A stretch of 16,034 nt of DNA, taken from NCBI GenBank assembly GCA_017475415.1, contig JAFVFM010000138.1, positions 1 through 16,034 of the forward strand, read 5' to 3'. Both the position numbers and the translations under genes were made by a program. The notes under the pieces were generated by a model. The model saw nothing but the letters and a program-made list of their open reading frames with translations. It had not been told where the DNA came from and ran no database searches. Shown piece after piece: positions 7,561 to 14,927 of this stretch (its first letter is position 1; each line of letters starts with the position of its first letter). The DNA is from Solobacterium sp. (GTDB taxonomy: Bacteria > Bacillota_I > Bacilli_A > Erysipelotrichales > Erysipelotrichaceae).

Positions 7561-8888
7561 TTTCTTCCCTCTTCCACTACAAAGCGATCATAAATGCATT
7601 GTATTGCCTTTTCAAAGTCTTTATTTTCTACCCCTACAACAATACATAATTCATCCGCTGTTTGATTAATCACTTTAATATTGATTTCATTACGCCCAAA
7701 TTCAGACAACAATCTTCCCGACATACCAGGTACGGCCTGCATACCTCTACCCACTACAGCAATCAAAGACACATGTTCTTGTAGGATAATTTCATCGGGA
7801 CGAATATCTTCTTTGATTCTACCAATAATTTCATAAATATAATGTTCAATTGCTTCTGCTTTTATAATCAAGGAAAAAGTATCTACTGTAATTGGTACAC
7901 TTTCAATACTCACTTTATATACTTCAAATATGGATAATACTTTTCTTAAAAAACCTATCTCTGCAGAACTATGATTTTTCGTTAAGGTAATAATACTAAA
8001 ATCTCTCTTTCCTACAATGCCTGTTACAGCTAATGGTTTATCTTTTTTCTTATCAATATGATCAACAATGATGGTTCCTGGATTATCTGGTTCATTTGTA
8101 TTACGTATATTAATAGGAATGCCTTTTTGGCGTACTGCGAATATTGCATGATCATGAAGAACATTCGCTCCCATATAACTCATTCCTCTTAATTCACTAT
8201 AAGTAATATAATCAATGCGCATAGGATGATGAATAATGCGTGGATCAGCAACCAATACACCACTTACATCCGTCCAATTTTCATACATATCTGCATCTAC
8301 AACATTCGCAATAACCGACCCACTCACATCGCTTCCCCCTCTACTCATTACCTTAACCATGCCATTTGGTAAGGCACCATAGAAGCCAGGAATAACAATC
8401 TTATTTTTCGTTTTGATTTTCTGAATTCGCTTTTTTGTTTCTTCAAAATTTACTTCACCATCATAATCAAAGACGATAATATCTGCAGCATCCACAAAAT
8501 CAGCGCCAATATATTCTGCCATGCATTTAGCTGTCAAATATTCGCCACGGGAAACCAAAAAGTCAGTTGTAATATTTCCCTTGTCCATAGCCGTTTTTAT
8601 TACATTAAATTCTTTTTCTAAATCGATTTGTAAATCTAATTCCTTTTTAATGCGTTTATACTTATCTTCTACTAAGGTGAATAAAGATTCATAAGAAACA
8701 TGATAGCGAATATGTGCTTCACATAGATAAAGTAAATCTGTTACTTTATAATCTTCAAAAGATTCTTTTCCGCATGCGCTAACAATAATATATTTTCTTT
8801 CTTTTTCCTTACAAACAATATCTTTTACCTTTTGAAACTGTGTTGCATTAGCGACACTAGAGCCTCCAAATTTCACAACTTTAATCAT
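7557..8888 (-). CDS. lysC: Aspartate kinase (monofunctional, two ACT domains)
   Basis: LysC phosphorylates aspartate at the head of the aspartate-family pathway. The 443-residue protein begins with the kinase motif KFGGSS (6-11), followed by SRGE (113-116), RGGSD (183-187) and WTDVSG (205-210), all typical of the amino-acid kinase fold of aspartokinases. The C-terminal third, about 285-360 and 372-438, holds two ACT domains (for example ITLTKNHSSAEIGFLRKV and VSLIAVVGRGMQAVPGMSGRL), which in this family bind feedback inhibitors; which amino acid is sensed cannot be told by eye. It sits between hom and asd with 4-nt ATGA overlaps on both sides. A GGTGGAG SD lies in the end of hom. No fused homoserine dehydrogenase is present; that enzyme is the separate upstream gene. 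Confidence 0.95.
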   Translation of the reverse strand: MIKVVKFGGSSVANATQFQKVKDIVCKEKERKYIIVSACGKESFEDYKVTDLLYLCEAHIRYHVSYESLFTLVEDKYKRIKKELDLQIDLEKEFNVIKTAMDKGNITTDFLVSRGEYLTAKCMAEYIGADFVDAADIIVFDYDGEVNFEETKKRIQKIKTKNKIVIPGFYGALPNGMVKVMSRGGSDVSGSVIANVVDADMYENWTDVSGVLVADPRIIHHPMRIDYITYSELRGMSYMGANVLHDHAIFAVRQKGIPINIRNTNEPDNPGTIIVDHIDKKKDKPLAVTGIVGKRDFSIITLTKNHSSAEIGFLRKVLSIFEVYKVSIESVPITVDTFSLIIKAEAIEHYIYEIIGRIKEDIRPDEIILQEHVSLIAVVGRGMQAVPGMSGRLLSEFGRNEINIKVINQTADELCIVVGVENKDFEKAIQCIYDRFVVEEGRK

Positions 8889-10021
8889 TTCTCCACCTCT
8901 GCTATAAATCGTTTTTTATCCTCTATTTCTTGATTTAGTCTTACTATCTCTTCTAGTTTCATTTCTTTACTTAGGAAGGACATTTCATTAATCTCTTCTT
9001 GTATATACTCTTTTAACGCTTCCTTCTTTGCACAACGTATATAATATTGTTTTTTCTCGTTTTCTAAAAGAATTTCTTTTTTCTGCATTGTACGATATAT
9101 TTTTCTTCCTTCTAGAATATCCATTATATTTTGAACAATTGCATGTGCCGTAGGTAATGAGCCTGCTCCTTGCCCTACAAAACTCGCTTTCCCTAAATAA
9201 GAAGATTCACAGCTTAATGCATTATCATTTCTTTCTATAGCAGCCAAGAAATGATTCTTTTTCAAAAATACAGGAAGTACAGAGGCAGATAGATGACCAT
9301 TTAGTTCTGCTTTACCAATTAATTTACACACATAGCCTCTATCTAAGGCAAATGCGATATCTTCCTTTTGTATATTCTCTATACCTATTGTTGGAATAGA
9401 ATCCATATCAACGATTACATTAAAAGCTTCCATAATGGATAAGGCTACTTTATAGCGTACATCAAAGCCTAATAAATCATCACTTGCATCTCTTTCTGCA
9501 TAACCTAATTTCTTTGCTTCTTCTAAAGCTTCCTCTAAACTCAATGACGCCTCTTGCATGCGCCATAAAATATAATTTGTTGTACCATTAAAGATACCTG
9601 AAAGATTATGAATTTGATCAATACGCTTTATGCGATGGATATTCTCCATCCATGGAATACCACCACCACAAGAAGCTTCATAAAGTAAGTTCACACCTTG
9701 CTTACTCGCTACAGAAAGTAATTCTTCCGCATAGGTTGCCAACATTTTTTTATTAGATGTAACAACATGTTTACCCTTTTTTAAGGCTTCCAATACATAT
9801 TGATGTGCAGGTTCTATGCCACCCATACATTCCACTACAATATCGATTGTTTCATCTTCTAGGATATCATTAATATTTAATGTCATTCTTGAATCAATAC
9901 ATTCTATTTCATCTTTCACAAGAATCTTTTTTATAGGTAAATGATATTTATCTTGTAGCTTTCCTAGGATGTAACTCACTCCTTTTCCTACTACACCATG
10001 GCCTAATAATGCAATATTCAT
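8885..10021 (-). CDS. hom: Homoserine dehydrogenase
   Basis: Hom reduces aspartate semialdehyde to homoserine with NAD(P)H. The N-terminal Rossmann motif is GHGVVGKG (7-14); TSNKKMLA (88-95), NGTTNYIL (145-152) and GYAERDASDDLLGFDVRYK (173-191, with the conserved Asp187 and Lys191) are hallmark segments. At 378 residues it is shorter than the roughly 400-430 of enzymes with a full regulatory ACT domain. The last 70 residues (about 308-378) are Lys/Glu-rich with a YYIRC strand and look like a reduced ACT-like tail, so feedback control by threonine may be weak or absent; that is inference. It is the first gene of hom-lysC-asd, with a strong AAAGGAG SD, divergent from thrC across 93 bp. Confidence 0.95.
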   Translation of the reverse strand: MNIALLGHGVVGKGVSYILGKLQDKYHLPIKKILVKDEIECIDSRMTLNINDILEDETIDIVVECMGGIEPAHQYVLEALKKGKHVVTSNKKMLATYAEELLSVASKQGVNLLYEASCGGGIPWMENIHRIKRIDQIHNLSGIFNGTTNYILWRMQEASLSLEEALEEAKKLGYAERDASDDLLGFDVRYKVALSIMEAFNVIVDMDSIPTIGIENIQKEDIAFALDRGYVCKLIGKAELNGHLSASVLPVFLKKNHFLAAIERNDNALSCESSYLGKASFVGQGAGSLPTAHAIVQNIMDILEGRKIYRTMQKKEILLENEKKQYYIRCAKKEALKEYIQEEINEMSFLSKEMKLEEIVRLNQEIEDKKRFIAEVEK

Positions 10022-10054
10022 ACCTCTCTCCTTTTGTACTCATTTTAGAAACAC

Positions 10055-10083
10055 TTGTTTTCAAATTACAAACATAGTATCAT
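10055..10083 (+). promoter_or_regulatory. Promoter of the thrC-thrB operon
   Basis: TTGTTT at 10055-10060 and TATCAT at 10078-10083 are separated by exactly 17 nt. The start site would fall near 10090, giving a leader of about 25 nt that contains the SD AAGGAG (10101-10106), 8 nt before the thrC ATG. The leader is too short for a T-box or riboswitch. Confidence 0.6.
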
Positions 10084-10087
10084 GTTT
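10070..10087. promoter_or_regulatory. Palindromic operator candidate between hom and thrC
   Basis: AAACAT (10070-10075), six bases, ATGTTT (10082-10087): a perfect 6-bp inverted repeat covering the -10 elements of both divergent promoters. A further TGTTT half-site occurs at 10056-10060. A protein bound here would block both operons at once. The repressor is unknown; the ACT-domain protein of the thr operon is the obvious local candidate. Confidence 0.4.
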
Positions 10088-10102
10088 ACAGTACATTGAC
10101 AA
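10074..10102 (-). promoter_or_regulatory. Promoter of the hom-lysC-asd operon
   Basis: On the minus strand TTGTCA (10102-10097, 5 of 6 matches to TTGACA) and TACTAT (10079-10074, 4 of 6) are separated by 17 nt. The leader to the hom ATG would be about 45 nt with no clear structure. Its -10 shares bases 10078-10079 with the -10 of the thrC promoter, so both cannot be occupied by polymerase together. Confidence 0.6.
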
Positions 10103-10114
10103 GGAGCGATTCAC

Positions 10115-11587
10115 ATGAACATTATTAGCACAAGAGATGAACTCACAACTACTGCTTCAAAGGCTATCATTTATGGCTTGGCAGAAGATGGTGGTTTATA
10201 TACCCCAATTATAGAAAAGAAATCTATCCTACAAGAATCTTGGCTAAACCTCTCTTATCAAGAGTTGGCTATAGAAATCCTATCTCTCATTCTTGATGAT
10301 TATACAAAGGAAGAACTTAGCTATTGTGTTTCTAAAGCCTATGACACAAAGTGGGATAATCATAAAATTGTACCAATTACCAAATATAGTAAAGGCTATA
10401 TTGCAGAACTATGGCATGGCCCAACTTCTGCTTTTAAAGATATAGCTCTTACCCTATTACCAACTTTATTAACAACCGCCTTTCATAAACAAGATGAAGT
10501 AAAAGATGTAGCTATTTTAACAGCGACAAGCGGAGATACTGGTAAAGCCGCCTTAGCTGGCTTCCAAGATATAGAACATACTTCCATTACCGTTTTTTAT
10601 CCACAAGATGGTGTTTCCACAATCCAAAAAAGACAAATGCAAACTTCTCAAGGTGCTAACGTAGAAGTTATTGCAATAGAAGGAAACTTCGATGATTGCC
10701 AACGCATAGTAAAGGAAGCTAATGCGAATAAAGCTGTACAAGACGCTTGCAAAACTTTACGTTTAAGCAGTGCAAATTCCATCAATTTAGGTCGCCTTGC
10801 GCCGCAAATTGTATATTATTTTTCTTCCTATCTAGATTTAATCAGAAAGAATGAGATCCAATTTGGTGAAGAAGTAAATTTTTCTGTTCCAACAGGTAAT
10901 TTCGGTAATATTTTAGCTGGCTATCTAGCCAAACAATTAGGTTTGCCAATTCATAAATTCATTTGTGCATCGAATAGTAATCATATCTTGACGGATTTCT
11001 TTACTACGGGTATTTATTCTTTAGATAGAGACTTCCTATGTACAATGTCACCATCCATGGATATCTTAGTTTCTTCTAATTTAGAGCGTTTACTCTATCT
11101 CTTATTCGGTGCAAAAGTCACAAAAAAATGTATGTTAGACTTACAAGAAAAGAAAAGTTATTCCTTAACCAACGAACAATTAGATCTTCTTCAAAAGGAT
11201 TTCTATGCATCATGGACTAGCGAAGAAGAGTGCCAAAAGACAATTAGAGATTTATTTGAGCAAGAACATATTTGTATTGACCCACATACTTCAGTTGCAC
11301 TGCATGCCGCAAAGGTATATCAAGAGAAAACAAAGGATACAAGAAAGACGATTGTTTTATCTACAGCTTCACCATACAAATTCGCTCAAGATGTATATTA
11401 TTCCTTAACAGAAGAAAAGATTGAAGATGGCTTTGAAGCGATGCAATTACTGAATAAGCTAACCCAACTATCCATTCCTAAACCATTAGCCGCTCTAAAT
11501 AACTTACCAATTCGTTTTACAAAAACAATACATAAAGAAGAAGCTATGGAAACCATTATCCATCGTTTGGAGGACTTACAAAAATGA
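10115..11587 (+). CDS. thrC: Threonine synthase (PLP-dependent)
   Basis: ThrC converts O-phospho-L-homoserine to threonine and phosphate. The 490-residue length and the N-terminal SxxxAIxxGLAEDGGLYTP segment (16-31) mark the longer form of the family with an N-terminal extension. The pyridoxal-phosphate lysine is K108 in HGPTSAFKD (101-109). TATSGDTGKAAL (136-147) and VPTGNFGNILAGYLAK are the other cofactor and substrate loops. The start ATG at 10115 has AAGGAG at 8 nt. The gene opens the plus-strand operon and overlaps thrB by 4 nt (ATGA). Phosphohomoserine made by ThrB is its substrate, so the two coupled genes encode the last two steps of the pathway. Confidence 0.96.
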   Translation: MNIISTRDELTTTASKAIIYGLAEDGGLYTPIIEKKSILQESWLNLSYQELAIEILSLILDDYTKEELSYCVSKAYDTKWDNHKIVPITKYSKGYIAELWHGPTSAFKDIALTLLPTLLTTAFHKQDEVKDVAILTATSGDTGKAALAGFQDIEHTSITVFYPQDGVSTIQKRQMQTSQGANVEVIAIEGNFDDCQRIVKEANANKAVQDACKTLRLSSANSINLGRLAPQIVYYFSSYLDLIRKNEIQFGEEVNFSVPTGNFGNILAGYLAKQLGLPIHKFICASNSNHILTDFFTTGIYSLDRDFLCTMSPSMDILVSSNLERLLYLLFGAKVTKKCMLDLQEKKSYSLTNEQLDLLQKDFYASWTSEEECQKTIRDLFEQEHICIDPHTSVALHAAKVYQEKTKDTRKTIVLSTASPYKFAQDVYYSLTEEKIEDGFEAMQLLNKLTQLSIPKPLAALNNLPIRFTKTIHKEEAMETIIHRLEDLQK

Positions 11588-12462
11588 AAAAGATCATCAC
11601 TAGCGCAAGCACATCCAATTTAGGGCCAGGCTTTGATTGTTTAGGCTTAGCCTTATCCATCTTTAATACATTCACAATTGAAAAAACAAATACCACAACC
11701 TTATTGAATGTCGCAGAAGAATACAATAACGAAGATAATCTATTCCTAAAAGCCTATCGTTATGGCTGTGCTTACTTACAAAAAGAAGTACCTATTCAAG
11801 TAGACTTTCATACAGAAGTACCTATCGCTAGAGGCTTGGGTTCTTCCTCCACATTTATCGTTGGCGGCATTACAGCAGCCTTCCTACAAAACAATCTTCC
11901 TCTAGATAAAGAATGTATCTTCCAACTTGCTTCACAAATGGAAGGTCACCCAGATAATGCTGCACCATGTGTATATGGAGGCTTTAGTGCTTCTATCACT
12001 TTAGATGATGGAAGCTTCCATACAGAACAATTAGCTCTCAATGACCAATACCAATTCACCTGCTTTATTCCTGATTTTGAAGTCAGTACAGAAGAAGCGC
12101 GTAAAATCTTACCAGATGTTTATTTACGCCATATTGCCGTCCGAAATTCTGCGAAGGCAATATTAGTAACTAAGGCATTAGAATCTGGCGATTTATCTTT
12201 ACTCCAACAATGTGCAACAGATGAAATCCATGAGCCCTACCGCAAATCCTTAATCCCCGGATTCGATCAACTTAAGGCCATTAGTGAAAAGGATACAGCT
12301 GGTGTATTCCTTATTAGTGGTTCCGGCTCAACTTGCATACTGATTCATAAAGATTCACTCAGTTTAGAGGCGCAAAATCACATCCAGAATTTAGACGGAC
12401 ATTGGCAAATCAGAAATCTTAAACCATATCATGAAGGATTAATTGTTGAGGATGTCGTATGA
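11584..12462 (+). CDS. thrB: Homoserine kinase (GHMP family)
   Basis: ThrB phosphorylates homoserine using ATP. The 292-residue protein shows the GHMP-kinase layout: SASTSNLGPGFDCLGLAL (7-24) at the N-terminus, the glycine/serine-rich ATP loop PIARGLGSSST (80-90), EGHPDNAAPCVYGGF in the middle, and the C-terminal glycine-rich motif SGSGSTCI. These are family-defining for homoserine kinases. The ATG is preceded by GGAGG and lies within the end of thrC (4-nt overlap); the stop overlaps the next gene by 4 nt, so the three genes are almost certainly one transcript with coupled translation. Confidence 0.96.
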   Translation: MKKIITSASTSNLGPGFDCLGLALSIFNTFTIEKTNTTTLLNVAEEYNNEDNLFLKAYRYGCAYLQKEVPIQVDFHTEVPIARGLGSSSTFIVGGITAAFLQNNLPLDKECIFQLASQMEGHPDNAAPCVYGGFSASITLDDGSFHTEQLALNDQYQFTCFIPDFEVSTEEARKILPDVYLRHIAVRNSAKAILVTKALESGDLSLLQQCATDEIHEPYRKSLIPGFDQLKAISEKDTAGVFLISGSGSTCILIHKDSLSLEAQNHIQNLDGHWQIRNLKPYHEGLIVEDVV

Positions 12463-12896
12463 AAAAAGAGTATTATCTAGTACACAAAGCAATATTACCA
12501 GATTGTATTGATCAGGTAATCGAAGCTAGAACATTATTAGAAAATCATGAAGTTAGTTCCGTTAAAGAAGCGGTAACTAAAGTGGGTATATCCAGAAATA
12601 CTTATTACAAATATAAAGATTATGTATTTGAAAAAGATACCCAGAATACGAGCAGACAAGCTGTATTAACTTTAATATTAAAAGATGAAAAAGGTTCACT
12701 AGCTTCTGTAATTCAAACATTATCAGAAATCCATACTAGCATATTGACAATATCACAAGCTCTTCCCGTTGCCCGTAAGGCTAATGTATTAATTACTTTG
12801 GATATTACGCATATGAATGCTACAATTGAAGAGCTAACAAGCGCTTTAAAGACCCTATCTTGTGTAAGGAGTGTACACTTAGACGCTATTGAGTAA
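12459..12896 (+). CDS. ACT domain protein of the UPF0735/PheB family, putative threonine regulator
   Basis: The 145-residue protein starts with a helical segment in which SSVKEAVTKVGISRNTYYKYKDYVF (residues 34-58) looks like a small helix-turn-helix. It continues as an ACT domain (about 68-143: VLTLILKDEKGSLASVIQTLSEI...NVLITLDITHM). This order, with the GIS-R-YYKYK-YVF signature, is that of the UPF0735/PheB family. ACT domains bind amino acids, and family members are often found beside hom, thrB or phe genes, so a role as an amino-acid-responsive regulator is plausible but not shown here. It overlaps thrB by 4 nt with a GAGGAT SD. A palindrome over the hom/thrC promoters is a possible binding site. 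Confidence 0.85.
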   Translation: MKKEYYLVHKAILPDCIDQVIEARTLLENHEVSSVKEAVTKVGISRNTYYKYKDYVFEKDTQNTSRQAVLTLILKDEKGSLASVIQTLSEIHTSILTISQALPVARKANVLITLDITHMNATIEELTSALKTLSCVRSVHLDAIE

Positions 12897-12900
12897 ACCT

Positions 12901-13305
12901 ATGTTAAAAATATTAAACATTTTGAAAAAAATCGTCTCCATACTAGGAACATTATTCTTCGGTAGCATAGCTTTTCTTTTGTTATTTTATCAATTCGCTA
13001 TTGAATTCGATTTCAGTTTATTATTATTCGCCCTACTATTCGCCTTTTTTACATATGGTTCGATATTGATGTTTCATCTTGGTGATAAAGAAATGAATGG
13101 CTTATCCTATATCGAGCAACAACAGGCTTATCTAGAAGGTAGAAATCTCGTTGGCAATACTATCAACAAAGAGTATAACGATAAAGAAATGGCCGAGGCA
13201 TTACGTGATACACGAGAAAAAAATGACATAGAAATAGAACCTACAGAACTAGAAAATCTATTACAGAATAGAGAAAGCAACTCCCATCATTCCCAAACAA
13301 AATAA
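12901..13305 (+). CDS. Small two-helix membrane protein, unknown function
   Basis: I do not recognise this 134-residue protein. It has two hydrophobic segments, about residues 12-30 and 38-57, joined by a short acidic turn (EFDF). A hydrophilic charged tail of about 75 residues then follows, rich in Glu, Asn and Lys with no Cys, probably cytoplasmic. The stop of the ACT gene is at 12896, so it is the last gene of the thrC operon. The start is uncertain: ATG at 12901 has no clear SD, and a TTG at 12889 in the same frame would give 138 residues with an 8-nt overlap; either would rely on coupling. A terminator follows 5 nt after the stop. Whether it has to do with threonine (for instance transport) cannot be told; it is too small for a known transporter. 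Confidence 0.75.
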   Translation: MLKILNILKKIVSILGTLFFGSIAFLLLFYQFAIEFDFSLLLFALLFAFFTYGSILMFHLGDKEMNGLSYIEQQQAYLEGRNLVGNTINKEYNDKEMAEALRDTREKNDIEIEPTELENLLQNRESNSHHSQTK

Positions 13306-13309
13306 AGCA

Positions 13310-13349
13310 AAACTGTATCATTTCTCGTCATGATACAGTTTATTTTTTT
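13310..13349 (+). terminator. Intrinsic terminator of the thrC operon (probably bidirectional)
   Basis: AAACTGTATCAT (13310-13321) pairs perfectly with ATGATACAGTTT (13330-13341), a 12-bp stem with an 8-nt loop, followed by A and seven T. It lies between two converging genes. The minus strand after the stem is also T-rich, so it probably ends the DUF349 gene as well. Confidence 0.92.
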
Positions 13350-14868
13350 ATGCTTCTGTTTCTTCCGTTACTACTGCTTCTGTAGCTTCTTCAGTTTCTT
13401 CTGTTACTACTGGTTCTACAGATTCTTCTTTTGCATCCTCAGCTACTACTGGTTCTGCAGATTCTACTTTTGTTTCTTCCGCCACCACTTCTTCGGCTGC
13501 TTCTTCTTTTGTGATTTTAGAATCCAAGGATTCTAATTCTTCTTTTAATTGCGCAATGAATTCTTTCTTTCGAGAAATTTGACGTTCAATATCATGTACT
13601 TCGTCTAGATTATCTGTTGCATATACATCTTCTTCTAAACGATTGAGTTGTTCACGTTGAGAATTGAGCAATTCTTCTTTCTTCGCATACATTTCTTTGA
13701 AACGTTTTTGTGTATCTGCATGCTTACCATCCCAGAATACCTCTTTAATGGATTTGAATTGTTCCCAAAGATCTTCATTTCTCTTAGCACCTGCGAACCC
13801 AGCTTCTTTCCATTGCTTATCAAGGTCTTTCATTATATTTGTATTATCCTTAGAAAAATCTGCCAGTTGTGTAATTTCATTAGCCTTTGCAATTAAAGCT
13901 TCTTTCTTCGCAACAGCTTCGGCATATTGTTTCTCTAATTCTTCATAATATGAGCTTCTACTATCGAAGAAATTCTTACGAATTTCAGAGAATTTCTCCC
14001 ATAATTCATCGCCCTTTTCTTTACCCGCAAAGCCAGCAGCTTTCCAATCGTCCATTAACTGTTTCATCTTATCGCCAGCAACTTTAAAGTTCTTTTCGTT
14101 TAATACTTCTTTCGCACTTGCGATAATTGCTTCTTTCTTTTCTACTGCTTCTGCACGTTTAGCATCTAAATTATCAAAATATTCTCTTCTCTTATTATCA
14201 AATTCACGGCGAATAGAATTAAATGTCTTCCATAGTTCACTTTCTTTTTCGCCTGCATTACCGATTTCATTCCATTCATCATGTAAATGTTCAAAAGCTT
14301 CTCTTGTTGCCTTCCAATTTGTGGACTCAACTAATTCTTTAGCTGTTGCGATTAAGCCTTCTTTTTGGCTTACACGATCACTAATGCGATTTACTTTTGT
14401 CTCAAATCTTTCTTTCGCGCGATTTAAGCGTTCTTTTAATTCTACATCTTTCGCTGTAGCCCAATCCTTCATTGCGTCAAATTGCGCAATTAGCTCATCG
14501 AATTTTTCTTTATTATCAGCGTTACCTTCATTGGCTAATGCATCGATTTGCTTACAGAGATCCATTTTATCTTTTAATGTATTCTCCATAACTTCTAATG
14601 CATTTTCCTTTTCGTCAGTGCCATATTCAAGTGCTCCGCCATCACATTGCGGATGTTGCCAAATGAACATTTGTGTCTTGCCGTTGCTTTCAATACCTAA
14701 CCAACGACCACACCCATCTTCTCCAACAGCCTTCGCAGCGACAGGATGATTATCGGCATCAAAAGCCCCATATAACACATCATAAACCTTTCCATCAAAA
14801 GTCTTGTGCGTCTTTACTGTCACTCTAGCATACTTCTCGTCAAATCCTTGCAATGTTTTAAAATCCAT
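13348..14868 (-). CDS. DUF349 repeat protein with acidic C-terminal repeats
   Basis: A 506-residue cytoplasmic-looking protein with no signal or membrane segment. The N-terminus (1-90) is a small mixed domain (DGKVYDVLYGAFD, GRWLGIESNG, WQHPQCDGG). After a helical stretch come three Trp-containing helical repeats, about 168-236, 243-311 and 318-386, each with a W(N/K)E/A-x-G core, ELW-F-IR and a closing KKE(A/G)LIA. This is the DUF349 pattern; the function of the family is not settled. Residues 456-506 are an acidic tail with a 13-residue repeat (EPVVAEDAKEESV, then EPVVTEETEEATE). The charged composition suggests a soluble coiled-coil protein, perhaps nucleic-acid or ribosome associated (guess). 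The ATG at 14868 has an AGAGG SD at 10 nt and a nearby extended -10. The SDR gene lies 59 nt upstream with no terminator between. Confidence 0.88.
   Translation of the reverse strand: MDFKTLQGFDEKYARVTVKTHKTFDGKVYDVLYGAFDADNHPVAAKAVGEDGCGRWLGIESNGKTQMFIWQHPQCDGGALEYGTDEKENALEVMENTLKDKMDLCKQIDALANEGNADNKEKFDELIAQFDAMKDWATAKDVELKERLNRAKERFETKVNRISDRVSQKEGLIATAKELVESTNWKATREAFEHLHDEWNEIGNAGEKESELWKTFNSIRREFDNKRREYFDNLDAKRAEAVEKKEAIIASAKEVLNEKNFKVAGDKMKQLMDDWKAAGFAGKEKGDELWEKFSEIRKNFFDSRSSYYEELEKQYAEAVAKKEALIAKANEITQLADFSKDNTNIMKDLDKQWKEAGFAGAKRNEDLWEQFKSIKEVFWDGKHADTQKRFKEMYAKKEELLNSQREQLNRLEEDVYATDNLDEVHDIERQISRKKEFIAQLKEELESLDSKITKEEAAEEVVAEETKVESAEPVVAEDAKEESVEPVVTEETEEATEAVVTEETEA
13364..13480 (-). 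repeat. 39-bp imperfect tandem repeat in the DUF349 gene tail
   Basis: The plus strand shows GTTACTACTGGTTCTACAG starting at 13403 and GCTACTACTGGTTCTGCAG starting at 13442, 39 bases apart; a weaker copy (GTTACTACTGCTTCTGTAG) begins at 13366. Each unit encodes 13 residues of the acidic tail. The length is a multiple of three, so copy-number change would keep the frame. Confidence 0.7.
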
Positions 14869-14895
14869 AATCTTCTAACCTCTATATCTTTTTCT

Positions 14896-14904
14896 ACTTT
14901 ACCA
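14896..14904 (-). promoter_or_regulatory. Extended -10 promoter of the DUF349 gene
   Basis: The minus strand reads TGGTAAAGT, a TGn-extended -10 (4 of 6). A 17-nt spacer puts TAAACA (4 of 6) at the -35. The leader would be about 20 nt and includes the AGAGG SD (14879-14883). Confidence 0.45.
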
Positions 14905-14927
14905 CATTTTTTGTATATTGTTTATTT

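Noticed and set aside
8885..9097. Frameshift explaining the short C-terminus of homoserine dehydrogenase
   Set aside because: The frame continues with normal codons into a 4-nt overlap with lysC, leaving no room for a lost domain; the enzyme is simply short.
10022..10114. T-box or riboswitch controlling the threonine genes
   Set aside because: The region is 93 bp and shared by two promoters; predicted leaders are about 25 and 45 nt, without room for such an element or a leader terminator.
13330..13536. Plus-strand Phe/Cys/Ser-rich frame
   Set aside because: It is antisense to the Glu-rich tail of the DUF349 gene; its odd composition is the mirror of GAA/GAG-rich codons.
14321..14749. 142-codon plus-strand frame
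   Set aside because: Antisense to the DUF349 gene, with no SD or recognisable domain; the opposite strand has clear repeats and a proper start.
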